Source of the DNA: Myxococcus dinghuensis
GTDB lineage: Bacteria > Myxococcota > Myxococcia > Myxococcales > Myxococcaceae
Direction: 5' to 3'
Assembly (NCBI RefSeq): GCF_024198235.1
Contig: NZ_JAKCFB010000051.1
Location: 1 to 57,790 of the forward strand
DNA: 57,790 nt
This document shows positions 16,248 to 25,262 of the stretch, piece after piece. The notes below the pieces were generated by a model that was not told the DNA's origin, did no database searches, and saw only the letters and a list, made by a program, of their open reading frames with translations. A program made the translations under genes and the position numbers. Within the stretch, counting starts at the first letter, position 1. Each line of letters starts with the position of its first letter.

Positions 16248-17692
16248 GACACGCTCACCGCGGGTTGCCGGGGACGGACGTAGACTCGCACGGGCGCACC
16301 ATACGAGGGCCCGGTCAGGTCGTCAGCGCTCTCGTGCCGGATGAGGGGCTGCGTGCCGATCTTGCTCGTGAAGCGGCCCTGCTCGTCCATCAGCGCGCCG
16401 TGGGTCACCTCGATGGGGCCCTTGCCCGTGGCCGGCTTGCGCCCGTAGATGACGACCTTCTCCAGCGTGGGGTCGTGGCTCAGGTCCACCGAGTCCAGCG
16501 GTTCGTAGCCCTGCTGCGCGTACAGCGCGTCGAAGTCCTCGACGCGGGTGCCGGGCCAGACCCACTCGTTGCGCTTGCCCACCGTCCAGGCGATGCAGTT
16601 GTAGCGCTGTGACGACGGGCCGATGCCGACGAACGTGTCCTCGGTGAGGTTCGGGAAGCTCTTGCTGCGCAGCAGCTCGTTCTTCCACGACGGGTCCGCG
16701 TCGTCATGCGCCACGCCCACGGAGAACTGGAAGTTCTGGCCGGAGGCGGAGTCCCAGGAGGTGCCGTCGTCCGCCTTGCCCCGGAACCACAGCGCCACGT
16801 TCGTGGCCTCGAAGGGCACGCGCAGGGAGGGCAGGAACATGCCGCCGGACTGACCGGCCTGGTCGGGGCGGATGTCCAGCGGCACCTCGATGGCGGGCTC
16901 GCCGTTGAAGGACACGCAGGCGACGACCTCCGAGGGTGTCTTGCCACCGGCGATGGCCTTGAGGCGATCCTGGTCGTAGGCGATGCGCAGCGAGTCTCCC
17001 GCGCGCAGGGTGCCGTCGACCTGCGTCTGGAAGTCTTCCGTGAAGGAGACCGTCGCGCCCTCGCGCGCGGCGACGGAGGCGTCGTTGCTGGGGTCCCACT
17101 GGTTGCTGACGCGGCCGCTCTTGTCCGTGGTGCGGAACGACAGCCGCACCAGGCCGCTGGCGTCGGCGGGGACGTCGAACGTGGCGGGCTGGATGGCGAG
17201 CCGGCCGTTCGCGTCGCGCGTGCCGTCGCTCATGGGCACCACGTTCTCGGTGCCACCCGGGTACAGGCGCCACACCAGCTCGACCTTCTCGTAGCTGGAG
17301 GAGAAGCGCGCCGGGTCGGCGCTCACGGTCAGCGGCTTGCCCGCCTCGGCGTGGAAGGAGGGGCCTCGGCCGGAGCCGGTGGGAAGCTGCACGCGCCCGT
17401 GCTCCGCGACGGCGGCGGAGGCCTTGCGCCCGCCCTGCTCGAAGCGGGCTTCGTAACCCGTGGCCTCGTGCACCTGGGGCTGGATGTCGAGCGCCTTCGA
17501 CGAGACGGGCACCGGGGCCGTCGTCGCGCTCGCGCCCGTCAGCAGCGTGGCGGCGCGGGAGGCGCGAGCGTCGAACTGGTCCACCGCGCGGGCCGAGGAC
17601 GTCTTCTCTCCCGCGGTGAGGGCCGGGCGCTTCGGCGTGACTCCGGTGGAGGGGGTGGGGACGAAGGACGGACGGCCGATGCGGTTCGACAT
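16244..17692 (-). CDS. Large protein with C-terminal YNCIAW (DUF7689-like) domain
   Basis: 482 residues from ATG 17692. The N-terminal ~110 residues are Ser/Ala/Pro-rich and unstructured, beginning MSNRIGRPSF with no signal peptide. A middle region (about 115-335) looks beta-rich and carbohydrate-binding-like. The C-terminal domain has YNCIAWTVGKRNEWVW (Cys366) and later THGALMDEQGRFTSKIG (His431), the spacing expected of a papain-like Cys/His pair; I recall the domain as DUF7689. It may be a cysteine peptidase-like effector; no activity is proven. The downstream gene overlaps by four bases. A run of G residues and a short AT-richer stretch lie in the 135-bp gap upstream. Confidence 0.65.
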   Translation of the reverse strand: MSNRIGRPSFVPTPSTGVTPKRPALTAGEKTSSARAVDQFDARASRAATLLTGASATTAPVPVSSKALDIQPQVHEATGYEARFEQGGRKASAAVAEHGRVQLPTGSGRGPSFHAEAGKPLTVSADPARFSSSYEKVELVWRLYPGGTENVVPMSDGTRDANGRLAIQPATFDVPADASGLVRLSFRTTDKSGRVSNQWDPSNDASVAAREGATVSFTEDFQTQVDGTLRAGDSLRIAYDQDRLKAIAGGKTPSEVVACVSFNGEPAIEVPLDIRPDQAGQSGGMFLPSLRVPFEATNVALWFRGKADDGTSWDSASGQNFQFSVGVAHDDADPSWKNELLRSKSFPNLTEDTFVGIGPSSQRYNCIAWTVGKRNEWVWPGTRVEDFDALYAQQGYEPLDSVDLSHDPTLEKVVIYGRKPATGKGPIEVTHGALMDEQGRFTSKIGTQPLIRHESADDLTGPSYGAPVRVYVRPRQPAVSVS

Positions 17693-17827
17693 GAGTCGGG
17701 TCTTCCTGGAGATCGGCCTGGGGGGGGCCGCGACGGATTATCGCTCCAGGAGGCGTGGGGTTTCCGGGTCGGCCAGAATTTCAGGTCAGGGGCTCCGTTG
17801 CCTCGGGAACCCCTGTCCGGCGCGGCC

Positions 17828-18913
17828 CTACCGTCGCAGCTCCACGCCGCTGACATCCTTCTTGTCGGCGTCGTCGGAGCCGCTCACGCCGATGAAGTAC
17901 GCGTCGACGGCGACCTGTTCGAGGGTCTTGATGAACTTGGGTGCCGTGAGGGGGTACTTCTTCTTGCGAGCGAGCGCGACGATTTCATCCAGCTTGTCGA
18001 GCACGTACCGCTTGTTGCCGCTGAGCTGGTAGCCATGGTCCACGCAGATGTTGCCCTTGGAGATCTCGACCAGCCGGGCGACCTCCTCCTCGTCGTACTC
18101 CGTGACGTCCACGGGGAAATCCTTCACCAGGGCGGCGCAGGTGAAGTTGATCCGCTCCTTGGCATTGCGGTCGTAGGCGTACTCGCTCGAGTCGATCTTC
18201 AGGACGTTGAAGAGCCTCTTCCGCCTGAGCCAGGCCTCCTCCGCCTCCTGGCGCTCCCGCCTCTCCCGGGCGACGCGCTGCCGCTCCTGTTCGCGGATGG
18301 CTTCGGCCCGGCGCTCCTCCTCGTGTTGGCAGGCCACCTGGAGCGCCACGATGGCCGCCCACACGGGGGCCAGGTGGGAGTCCGTGTCGGTGCTCGACCA
18401 CATGCTCTTGAAGTAGCTGCCCGTCCGGACGGAGTACATGTTCCGGTAGGCGTTCAATACGGCGTTCTCCCCGATGCCCGCGGCGGCGGTGGGCGAGTCG
18501 GGCATGCTGATGAGCCGCTTGACCATCCCGACGATGTCCCGTCGATGGTTCGCGACGACGTCACCCGACGTCATCCCCGTGAGGCGGCCCTTGTCGAAGC
18601 GTCCGAAGAAGGTCTCCCGGAAGCTCGGGTCGATGGGACTCATGTAATTGTCGAACGCGGCGACCCACTCCGCCAGCGCCTCGTGTTGGGCTGTGCAGAG
18701 GTTCACGAGCGTGTTCGCCGCGATGTCGAGCGCGCCTTCCCAGTCCGCATACGACGACATCGCGGCCATGCCACCTCGCACGATGCCTCGCATGCTGTCC
18801 GGATTCGTGGTGTTGCCCATCTCCTCCTTCAGGCGGGCTCCAGTCCCTTTCGTATCGTGGTCGACGTGGAGCTGCCTCCAGATGGTTCGATAATCCTTGG
18901 CGGTCAAAGACAT
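17828..18913 (-). CDS. Unrecognised protein with central coiled coil
   Basis: 361 residues from ATG 18913. I do not recognise a family. Residues about 1-190 look helical (SYADWEGALDIAANTLVNLC). A strongly charged stretch at about 197-232 (ERRAEAIREQERQRVARERR) should form a coiled coil. The C-terminal part is mixed and Lys-rich, ending in DKKDVSGVELRR. No signal peptide, membrane helix or catalytic motif is evident. It is on the same strand as the YNCIAW-domain gene, 135 bp upstream of it, so the two could be co-regulated, but the gap is too long to call an operon. Confidence 0.6.
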   Translation of the reverse strand: MSLTAKDYRTIWRQLHVDHDTKGTGARLKEEMGNTTNPDSMRGIVRGGMAAMSSYADWEGALDIAANTLVNLCTAQHEALAEWVAAFDNYMSPIDPSFRETFFGRFDKGRLTGMTSGDVVANHRRDIVGMVKRLISMPDSPTAAAGIGENAVLNAYRNMYSVRTGSYFKSMWSSTDTDSHLAPVWAAIVALQVACQHEEERRAEAIREQERQRVARERRERQEAEEAWLRRKRLFNVLKIDSSEYAYDRNAKERINFTCAALVKDFPVDVTEYDEEEVARLVEISKGNICVDHGYQLSGNKRYVLDKLDEIVALARKKKYPLTAPKFIKTLEQVAVDAYFIGVSGSDDADKKDVSGVELRR

Positions 18914-19308
18914 GCCGATGGTCTCCCGAGAAGGCCCGGGATGAGTGCAACGGACATGCCTCGATGTCGGGATTCACCTGGATTCGGGGTGGCCTGCCCG
19001 GGAGGGTGATGCGTCCCTGGGCCATCGACGTGAACCTGGGGCATGAGCCGCGTCCGCGGTGGGAGCCGAGTCCGCACGGGACGCAGCCGCGTCTCGCGTG
19101 GACGCGAGAGGCCCCGCGCCACTGCTGCCGAGAGGTTGGTCCCACGCCTGGAAGGGCTCATCCCGGCGAGGGGTGGTTTCGTCACTTTCCGCCCCGAGGA
19201 GCGCCGGGTCGCCGGTAGTTCATGGGCCCTGTCCGCGCGTGGGAACCCGAATCGACGGGGGTACCCCCACCGCGCCCGCAAGTGAACGCGGTGGAGGGAT
19301 TCATGCAA
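18914..19308. other. Gene-free gap, nothing recognised
   Basis: About 395 bp between the starts/ends of same-strand genes. Short frames exist on both strands but have arbitrary composition and no ribosome sites. The part next to 18913 presumably holds the promoter of that gene; no clear -35/-10 pair was found. Confidence 0.5.
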
Positions 19309-20340
19309 TCACTCGGTCCAGGTGGTCTGGGTCGACACGCCGAAGCCGTCCGCCGGGTCGAAGAAGAAGGCGACGGTGCCGCCGCTCCAGCCCGGATACG
19401 TGGTGTAGCTGTAGATGCAACCGGAGAGCAGACGCCCGGAGAGCTGGCTGGCGAGGTTGGCGCGCCCGGCCACCTTGATGTCTTCGGGAACCTGCTTGTA
19501 GTAGTCGGCCCACACCATGGCGGCGTCGTACCGGCCGAGGACTTCCTCCGGCGCGGCGAGGTTGGCGCGCCAGGTGGCGGGGTAGGGGACGCGGCTCGCG
19601 GGGATGCCGAAGCAGGTGATTCCACCGGTGCGCGAGGAGCCGTCGATCCAGAACCGCATCTCGTTCCACCAGTCGAAGTGGCGGGCAATCACGCCGGTGT
19701 AGTCGGTCTTCGGGGCCTTCTCCAAGGCGGCGACGAGGACCTCCAGCGGGTGGCTCAGCGTGGCCGCGTTGCGGATGTTCCGCAGGCTCACCGGGCCGAT
19801 GCCGGCGGTGTTGGAGATGGCGGCGACGGACGTGAAGGGCCGCGTGTTGAGCAGGGCCTCCGCGCCGTTCCAGGCGTTGGGCAGCGTGTCGTGCAGCTCC
19901 GTGGAGCTGATGCGGTTCACCAGGGCCACGATGGCCGCCTCGTCGTCCGCGGAGACCGCCAGCTCGTCGAAGATGCCGACGCAGTTGGGCTTGAGATAGA
20001 ACTCGGCGCGCGCGCCCTCTTCGATCTCCTTCAGCCGGGTGTCGGCGACACCCGAGAGCGACGAGATGTCCGCGATGGACACGAAGGGCGTCGTGGCGCG
20101 GCGGGCGATGATGGCGCTCGCGATGTTGCTGGGCAGGTAGTAGTCGAGCGTCGCGTAGTTCACGCCGTTCACGAAGTCGAGGATGCCCAGGCACTCCGGG
20201 GGCACGTCGACGTTCGCCGAGGTGAGGGGCGCGGCGGTGTGCTGCTGCGACTCCTCGGCCGACACATCCGATTCGGTGACGACACCACCACAGCCGGTCA
20301 TGAGGCTGACTGCGAGAAACGCCGAGCCTAGGCGATTCAT
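19309..20340 (-). CDS. Lipoprotein with ComEA-like helix-hairpin-helix repeats
   Basis: 343 residues from ATG 20340, chosen because AGGAG precedes it and a lipoprotein signal begins there (MNRLGSAFLAVSLMTGC, Cys17). Two modules resemble the ComEA helix-hairpin-helix pattern: LDFVNGVNYATLDYYLPSNIASAIIARRATTPFVSIADISSLSGVA (about 55-100), and a later one with NAWNGAEALLNTRPFTSVAAISNTAGIGPVSLRNIRNAA. The C-terminal ~130 residues are aromatic-rich (HFDWWNEMRFW, TTYPGWSGGTVAFFFDP) and not recognised. In ComEA these motifs bind DNA; here they sit on a lipid-anchored surface protein, so extracellular DNA binding is possible but untested. Confidence 0.75.
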   Translation of the reverse strand: MNRLGSAFLAVSLMTGCGGVVTESDVSAEESQQHTAAPLTSANVDVPPECLGILDFVNGVNYATLDYYLPSNIASAIIARRATTPFVSIADISSLSGVADTRLKEIEEGARAEFYLKPNCVGIFDELAVSADDEAAIVALVNRISSTELHDTLPNAWNGAEALLNTRPFTSVAAISNTAGIGPVSLRNIRNAATLSHPLEVLVAALEKAPKTDYTGVIARHFDWWNEMRFWIDGSSRTGGITCFGIPASRVPYPATWRANLAAPEEVLGRYDAAMVWADYYKQVPEDIKVAGRANLASQLSGRLLSGCIYSYTTYPGWSGGTVAFFFDPADGFGVSTQTTWTE

Positions 20341-20519
20341 GGGGATTCTCCTGGAGGGCACTGAGAGAAGGGTCACCGTGAATTCGGTGACTCGCATGGT
20401 TTAGAGGAATCCTCGACCCGACACAAATCGGGGCGGGGCCCCTCGCGCGTCGAGCGGCCCGGAGCGTGCGCGGCCCGAGGGAAATCTCCGAGCAGCGCCG
20501 TCAGGCGAACGCTCAATGA

Positions 20520-20608
20520 AAGTCAATCAAGCTCGAATGAGAAGTCAATCGAATGAGCCGGGTTTCGATATCGAAACCCGGTCGTGAATCCGTTCGCCTC
20601 ATTCACGA
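20520..20608 (+). promoter_or_regulatory. Palindrome-rich leader between divergent lipoprotein genes
   Basis: Within the 20341-20630 divergent gap: direct repeats AAGTCAATC (20520-20528, 20542-20550) and GAATGAG (20535-20541, 20551-20557); a perfect 24-bp palindrome 20558-20581 centred on CGATATCG; and an 8-bp stem TCGTGAAT/ATTCACGA (20582-20589, 20601-20608). The stretch is clearly richer in A+T than its surroundings. It ends 22 bp before GTG 20631 and so probably controls that gene, as operator or mRNA leader structure. Confidence 0.55.
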
Positions 20609-20630
20609 ACGGCAAATCAAGGAGGTCATT

Positions 20631-22475
20631 GTGAGTCTTTGGCGAAAGTTTCGAAACATGGGTGTCATGGGCGCCATCGCGCTGATGGGCTGCCAGGGCG
20701 CGGAGTCGCTCGAGGCGGAGCCCCGGGGCGAGCTGGCGGAGCAGGGGCAGGCGCTGACGTGCACGAACCTGATTCCGGTGATGACGAGCAACACGACGCC
20801 GTCAGGCACCGTCACCAGCTCGAGCGTCTACTCCGCGGACTATCCGGCGTGGAAGGCGTTCGACAGCGCCACGACGTTCTGGCTGTCGTCGATTGGCAAC
20901 ACGCCGGCGTGGCTGGCCTACGAGTTCCCGGGCGCGGCGCAGACGGTGAAGCGCTACGCCATCGGCTACGACAACGGCACCATCACCACGCGCGCCCCGA
21001 AGGACTGGACGCTGGACGGGTGGAACGGCAGCGCCTGGGTGACGGTGGACGCGCGCTCCAACCAGACGGGCTGGCCGGGCAACGGGCGTCGTGAGTACGT
21101 CGTCACGTCGCCGGGCGCGTACAAGAAGTACCGGCTGAACGTGACGGACGACAACGACGCCCGCACGGGCAACGTGGTCATCTCCATCTCCCGGCTGGAG
21201 CTCATCGACTGTCAGCCCTACCCCATGACGTCTTCCCTGTGGACGAAGACGTCCGGGGCGTCCGGGGGCTTCAGCCGCATCCACGACCTGGCGGGTGACC
21301 CGGCCGGGCGCACCTACTCCACCGGCATGACCTCCGTGGGCTTGAACGGGGCCACGGCGGTGGGGCCCATGGACGCGTTCCTCACGGCGCGCGACTGGAA
21401 CGGCAACCTGCTGTTCCACAAGCAGCTGGGCGTGGCGGGCACGGTGACCCTGGGCTACGGCGTGGCCCGCAACCGCGCGTTCGAGGAGATCTACGTGGCG
21501 GGCTGGACCGGGGGCTCGCTGGATGGGCAGCCGGTGCCGACCACGGGGACCACGGCCTTCATCTCGCGCTACCGCTACACCGGCGTCTTCGGCTGGACGC
21601 GGCAGATTGGCGTGGCGGGGGCCCAGACGGAGGGCTACGGCGTGTCGCTCGACGCGGCGGACAACGCCTTCCTGGTGGGCGCGACGAACGGCGGCCTGGA
21701 CGGCAACACGGTGACCGGGCAGTACGACGCCTTCGTGGTGAAGTACGACGCGAGCGGCGTGAAGCAGTGGACGCGGCAGCTGGGCGTCGCGGGGAAGGTC
21801 ACCCACGGGCGCCGGGCGGCGGCGGACAACGCGGGCAACGTGTACGTGTCCGGGTGGACGACGGGCAACCTGGACGGCAACACGCTGACGGGGCCGCAGG
21901 ACGTCTTCGTCACCAAGTACGACGCCAACGGGGTGAAGCAGTGGACCCGGCTGGCGGGGGCGCCCAACACCGGCGCCTACCTGTACGGCTCGCAGGTGGA
22001 CGCGGCCGGCAACGTGTACCTGGCGGGCTACGCCGGCGGCGGCATGGACGGGGTGCCCAACGTCATCCCGCAGATCGACGTGTTCGTGGCGCGCTTCAGC
22101 CCGACGGGGACGAAGGAGTGGGTGTGGGAGCTCGACTCGGGCTCCGGCTCGTGGGCGATGGGCCTCTACGTGGACACGTCCGGCATCTACATGACGGGCG
22201 GAGGCGTGGCGGACATCACCCAGGTGACGGACACGAGCGGCGGGAAGGTCCACAACTACGTGGCCAAGCTGAACTTCAGCGGGGCCTTGCAGTGGGTGGT
22301 GCAGCAGGAGACGGCGCAGCTGAACGGCGCGGCGCAGGACGTGCGCAGCATGGGCGTCGTCGTGGACGACACGGGCAACCTGTACGTGGGCGGCTACGTG
22401 GACGGCAACTACCAGGGGAACACGCTCCAGGGCGCCCCGGATGCCTTCCTGAGCAAGATCGCCAAGCCGCTGTGA
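20631..22475 (+). CDS. Lipoprotein with discoidin-like domain and SBBP beta-propeller repeats
   Basis: 614 residues from GTG 20631, preceded by AAGGAGG at ideal distance. Signal WRKFRNMGVMGAIALMGC ends in a lipobox. The next ~160 residues resemble an F5/8 type C (discoidin) carbohydrate-binding domain (SSVYSADYPAWKAFDSATTFWLS to YRLNVTDDND). The remainder is a run of SBBP-type repeats of about 50 residues, each with G(N)VY(V/L)(A/S)G and DAFV(V/T)KYDA(S/N)GVKQWTR, expected to fold as a beta-propeller. It is probably an outer-surface binding protein. A second SBBP-repeat protein lies at 37286-38551. Confidence 0.8.
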   Translation: MSLWRKFRNMGVMGAIALMGCQGAESLEAEPRGELAEQGQALTCTNLIPVMTSNTTPSGTVTSSSVYSADYPAWKAFDSATTFWLSSIGNTPAWLAYEFPGAAQTVKRYAIGYDNGTITTRAPKDWTLDGWNGSAWVTVDARSNQTGWPGNGRREYVVTSPGAYKKYRLNVTDDNDARTGNVVISISRLELIDCQPYPMTSSLWTKTSGASGGFSRIHDLAGDPAGRTYSTGMTSVGLNGATAVGPMDAFLTARDWNGNLLFHKQLGVAGTVTLGYGVARNRAFEEIYVAGWTGGSLDGQPVPTTGTTAFISRYRYTGVFGWTRQIGVAGAQTEGYGVSLDAADNAFLVGATNGGLDGNTVTGQYDAFVVKYDASGVKQWTRQLGVAGKVTHGRRAAADNAGNVYVSGWTTGNLDGNTLTGPQDVFVTKYDANGVKQWTRLAGAPNTGAYLYGSQVDAAGNVYLAGYAGGGMDGVPNVIPQIDVFVARFSPTGTKEWVWELDSGSGSWAMGLYVDTSGIYMTGGGVADITQVTDTSGGKVHNYVAKLNFSGALQWVVQQETAQLNGAAQDVRSMGVVVDDTGNLYVGGYVDGNYQGNTLQGAPDAFLSKIAKPL

Positions 22476-22491
22476 CGGTGTGAGGTGACCT

Positions 22492-22524
22492 GGGGCGCGG
22501 CACGATTCGCGTGCGCCGCGCCCC
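22492..22524. terminator. Terminator hairpin between converging genes
   Basis: Perfect 10-bp GC stem GGGGCGCGGC (22492-22501) with GCCGCGCCCC (22515-22524), 13-nt loop, followed by TGTTCCC. It lies between stops at 22475 and 22560. Confidence 0.6.
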
Positions 22525-22559
22525 TGTTCCCGTCGTTCGGGCACCCCGGCCACGTGGCT

Positions 22560-23912
22560 TCAGCTCACCGGCAGGCCGAGCGCCTTGATGCGCCGGTAGA
22601 GGTTGCCCCGGTCCACCTGGAGCAGCCGCGCGGCGCCGGCGATGCTCTCGCCCTCCTGGAGCGCGGCGCGGATGAGGTCCCGCTCGAAGTCCTCCACGTG
22701 TTCGCGGTAGCTCTTGTCGCCCAGGCTGGGACGTGAGGGGGCGGCGGCGGCGATGGGGCCGGAGATGGCCTCCGGGCCCAGCGTCAGCGGGCCGTGGCCC
22801 CGCAGGAGGTTGAGCCGCTCGATGACGTTGCGAAGCTCCCGCACGTTGCCGGGCCAGGGATAGGCGCGCAGCGCGGCCTCCGCCCCGGGCGCCAGGGTGA
22901 GCGCGACGTCCGGGCCGGCGAACTCCGCCGCGAAGGCGCGCGCCAGGGGGAGCAGGTCCTCGGTGCGCTCGCGCAGCGGGGGGATGTGCAGTGGCATGAC
23001 GTCGAGGCGGAAGAAGAGGTCCTGCCGGAAGCGCCCCTCGCGCACCGCGCGGGCCAGCTCCTGGTGCGTGGCCGCGAGGATGCGCGCGTCCACGGGCACG
23101 GGCACCGACCCGCCCAGCCGCTCCACCTCGCGTGTCTCCAGCACGCGCAGCAGCTTGGCCTGGAGCTCCAGCGGCATGTCGCCAATCTCGTCCAGGAGCA
23201 GCGTGCCGCCGTGGGCCTGCTCGATGCGGCCGGCGCGGCGGGCGAGCGCGCCGGAGAAGGCGCCCTTCTCGTGGCCGAACAGCTCGCTCTCCAGCAGCGT
23301 GGAGGGGATGGCCGCGCAGTTGACGGCGACGAGCCGGCCCTTGCGCCCGGAGGCCAGGTGCAGCGCCCGCGCGACGCGCTCCTTGCCCGTGCCCGTCTCG
23401 CCGGTGATGAGCACCGCCGTGTCGCTGGGCCCCACGCGCGCGATGAGCTGGCGCAGCGACTCCATGGCGGGGCTGTCGCCCACGAGGTGGCCGGGCCGGG
23501 CGAGCGCGTCCAGCAGCCGCTCGCGCTCCTCCTGGAGCGCGCCGAGCGCCAGGGCGTTGCGCAGCGCCGTCAGGAGCCGCTCGGGGGACGGCGGCTTCTC
23601 GACGAAGTCCGTGGCGCCCAGCTTGAGGGCCTGCGCGGCCTCGGCGGGAGAGGCCTCGCCGGAGAGGACGACCACGGGGACGGGGAGGGGGCGCGGCAGG
23701 CGCGCGAGGAACTCCAGCCCGGTCTCGCCCGGCATGCGCAGGTCGAGCAGCATCATCGCGGGCGGGCGGTCCGGCTCCTCGAGCAGGCGCGTGGCGTCGG
23801 CGGTGGAGCGGGCCTCGACGGGCTCGAAGCCCTCGTCGCTCAGCAGGCCCCTGAGGGCCTTGAGCACGCCGGGGTCGTCGTCGACGACGAGGATTCGGGG
23901 ACCGGGCTTCAT
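22560..23912 (-). CDS. Sigma-54-dependent response regulator (NtrX/NtrC-like)
   Basis: 450 residues from ATG 23912, overlapping the kinase stop by ATGA. Receiver domain (1-~120) with VVDDD, phosphorylation Asp in MMLLDLRMPG, and the Lys in VEKPP. AAA+ domain: Walker A GETGTGKE, GAFSGA, Walker B GGTLLLDEIGDMP, and sensor elements to RAYPWPGNVRELRNVIERL. A Fis-type HTH closes the protein (AARLLQVDRGNLYRRIKALG). The sigma-54 contact loop reads GAFSGA instead of the usual GAFTGA. It activates sigma-54 promoters after phosphorylation by the neighbouring kinase; targets cannot be read from the window. Confidence 0.9.
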   Translation of the reverse strand: MKPGPRILVVDDDPGVLKALRGLLSDEGFEPVEARSTADATRLLEEPDRPPAMMLLDLRMPGETGLEFLARLPRPLPVPVVVLSGEASPAEAAQALKLGATDFVEKPPSPERLLTALRNALALGALQEERERLLDALARPGHLVGDSPAMESLRQLIARVGPSDTAVLITGETGTGKERVARALHLASGRKGRLVAVNCAAIPSTLLESELFGHEKGAFSGALARRAGRIEQAHGGTLLLDEIGDMPLELQAKLLRVLETREVERLGGSVPVPVDARILAATHQELARAVREGRFRQDLFFRLDVMPLHIPPLRERTEDLLPLARAFAAEFAGPDVALTLAPGAEAALRAYPWPGNVRELRNVIERLNLLRGHGPLTLGPEAISGPIAAAAPSRPSLGDKSYREHVEDFERDLIRAALQEGESIAGAARLLQVDRGNLYRRIKALGLPVS

Positions 23913-25144
23913 GGGGTGGTGGGGGCCATGGGGGAGGGAGGCGGCGTGAGCGGCAGCTCCACGCTCGCGAGCGTACCGCCGCCGGGCGCGGGCTCCAGGC
24001 GCAACGTGCCGCCGTGCTCGTGGGTGATTTTCTGGGCGATGGGGAGCCCCAGGCCGCTGCCCTCGGGCTTGGTGCTGAACAGGCCCCGGGTGAGGGCTGG
24101 GCCCTCGAGCACGCCCGGCACGCCGCTGCCGCCGTCCGTCACGAGGACGCGCACGGCGCGGCCGTCCTCGGCCTGGAGCTGGACGCGGACGGGGGACGCG
24201 TCGGGAGCGGAGGCCTCCGTGGCGTTCTTCACCAGGTTTCCGAACAGGCGGCGCAGGCCGTCCGGGTCGGCGCGCAGCGACGCCTCCGGGCCCGGGACGA
24301 GCTCGACGGGGACGGGGGAGGTGCCGGCGTAGAGCGCGCAGACCTCGGCCAGGAGCGGGCGGAGCGCGACGTCCTGGAAGCGCGCGGCGGGCAGGCGGGC
24401 GAAGGTGGAGAAGCTGTGCGTCATCCGCATCAGCAGCTCCACCTCCTCCTGGAGGAGCGCCACGGACTCGGCGACGCGCGTGGCGTCGGCGGCGGAGCCC
24501 GAGTCCGCCTTCGACAGCCGCGCGAGCGAGAGCTTCATCGCGGTGAGGGGGTTCTTCAGCTCGTGGGCGAGGGCGCGCGCCACGTCCTGCCACGCGGCGA
24601 TCTGCTCGGCGGCCTTGAGGCGCTCGCGCTGGGCGACGAGCTCCTGGCCCATGCGGTTGAACTGGCCCAGGAGGAACTGGAGCTCGTCGCGCGGCGGGTC
24701 GCTCGCGGGCAGGCGCACGGCGAGGTCTCCGCGCGCGTAGGCCCACATGCCCTCGGTGAGGGTGACGATGGGCCGGGTGAGCGAGCGGCCGAGCAGCACC
24801 GCGGCGAGCACCAGCACGGCGGCCGCGACGAGGACGAGGACGGTGATGAACGCGGGCACGCGGCGGACGAGGGCGCGGCGGGCCAGCTCCGCCTGCGCGA
24901 GGTTGAGGCGGGCCTCGTCCAGCGTGTCGCGGGGCAGCCCCCGGCGCTCCAGGTCCGTGGACACCGCGTCGAGCACGGCCTCGACGGGGGACACGGAGAC
25001 GGACAGCACCCGCTCCAGCGCGTCCTGCGCCAGCGCGCCCAGCAGCAGCAGCGGCAGCAGGCCCGCCACGAGCATCACCGCGAGCAGCCGGCGACGGAAG
25101 CGAGGGGGTGGAGGCGTGGGGGACATCGGAGCGGGGGCCTTCAC
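23909..25144 (-). CDS. Membrane sensor histidine kinase (NtrY-like)
   Basis: 411 residues from ATG 25144 (a second ATG at 25126 is possible). Helix one at about 19-40, a short periplasmic segment, helix two at about 98-120, a HAMP domain (RSLTRPIVTLTEGMWAYARGDLAVRLP), the H-box ALAHELKNPLTAMKLSLARL, N-box LFGNLVKNATEAS, and G boxes DGGSGVPG and GSGLGLPIAQKI. The closeness of HAMP to an H-box with HELKNPL is typical of NtrY-type kinases. The product overlaps its regulator gene by four bases, so they form a pair. The small periplasmic part (about 55 residues) limits the kind of ligand it could sense. Confidence 0.9.
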   Translation of the reverse strand: MKAPAPMSPTPPPPRFRRRLLAVMLVAGLLPLLLLGALAQDALERVLSVSVSPVEAVLDAVSTDLERRGLPRDTLDEARLNLAQAELARRALVRRVPAFITVLVLVAAAVLVLAAVLLGRSLTRPIVTLTEGMWAYARGDLAVRLPASDPPRDELQFLLGQFNRMGQELVAQRERLKAAEQIAAWQDVARALAHELKNPLTAMKLSLARLSKADSGSAADATRVAESVALLQEEVELLMRMTHSFSTFARLPAARFQDVALRPLLAEVCALYAGTSPVPVELVPGPEASLRADPDGLRRLFGNLVKNATEASAPDASPVRVQLQAEDGRAVRVLVTDGGSGVPGVLEGPALTRGLFSTKPEGSGLGLPIAQKITHEHGGTLRLEPAPGGGTLASVELPLTPPPSPMAPTTP

Positions 25145-25262
25145 GGGAAAGGGGGCGCGCCAGGGACTACGCGCGAGTCGCGCCGCGCTTGCGCCCGCGT
25201 TCTACCGCTCCTCGGGGGCATGGCCCAACCCGGGGGTGGTGCTGATAGCCTCCTCCACCCGG

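Noticed and set aside
18964..19285. Short rightward frames in the 18914-19308 gap
   Set aside because: Several overlapping frames of similar length with Arg/Pro-rich composition and no ribosome sites; no one frame stands out.
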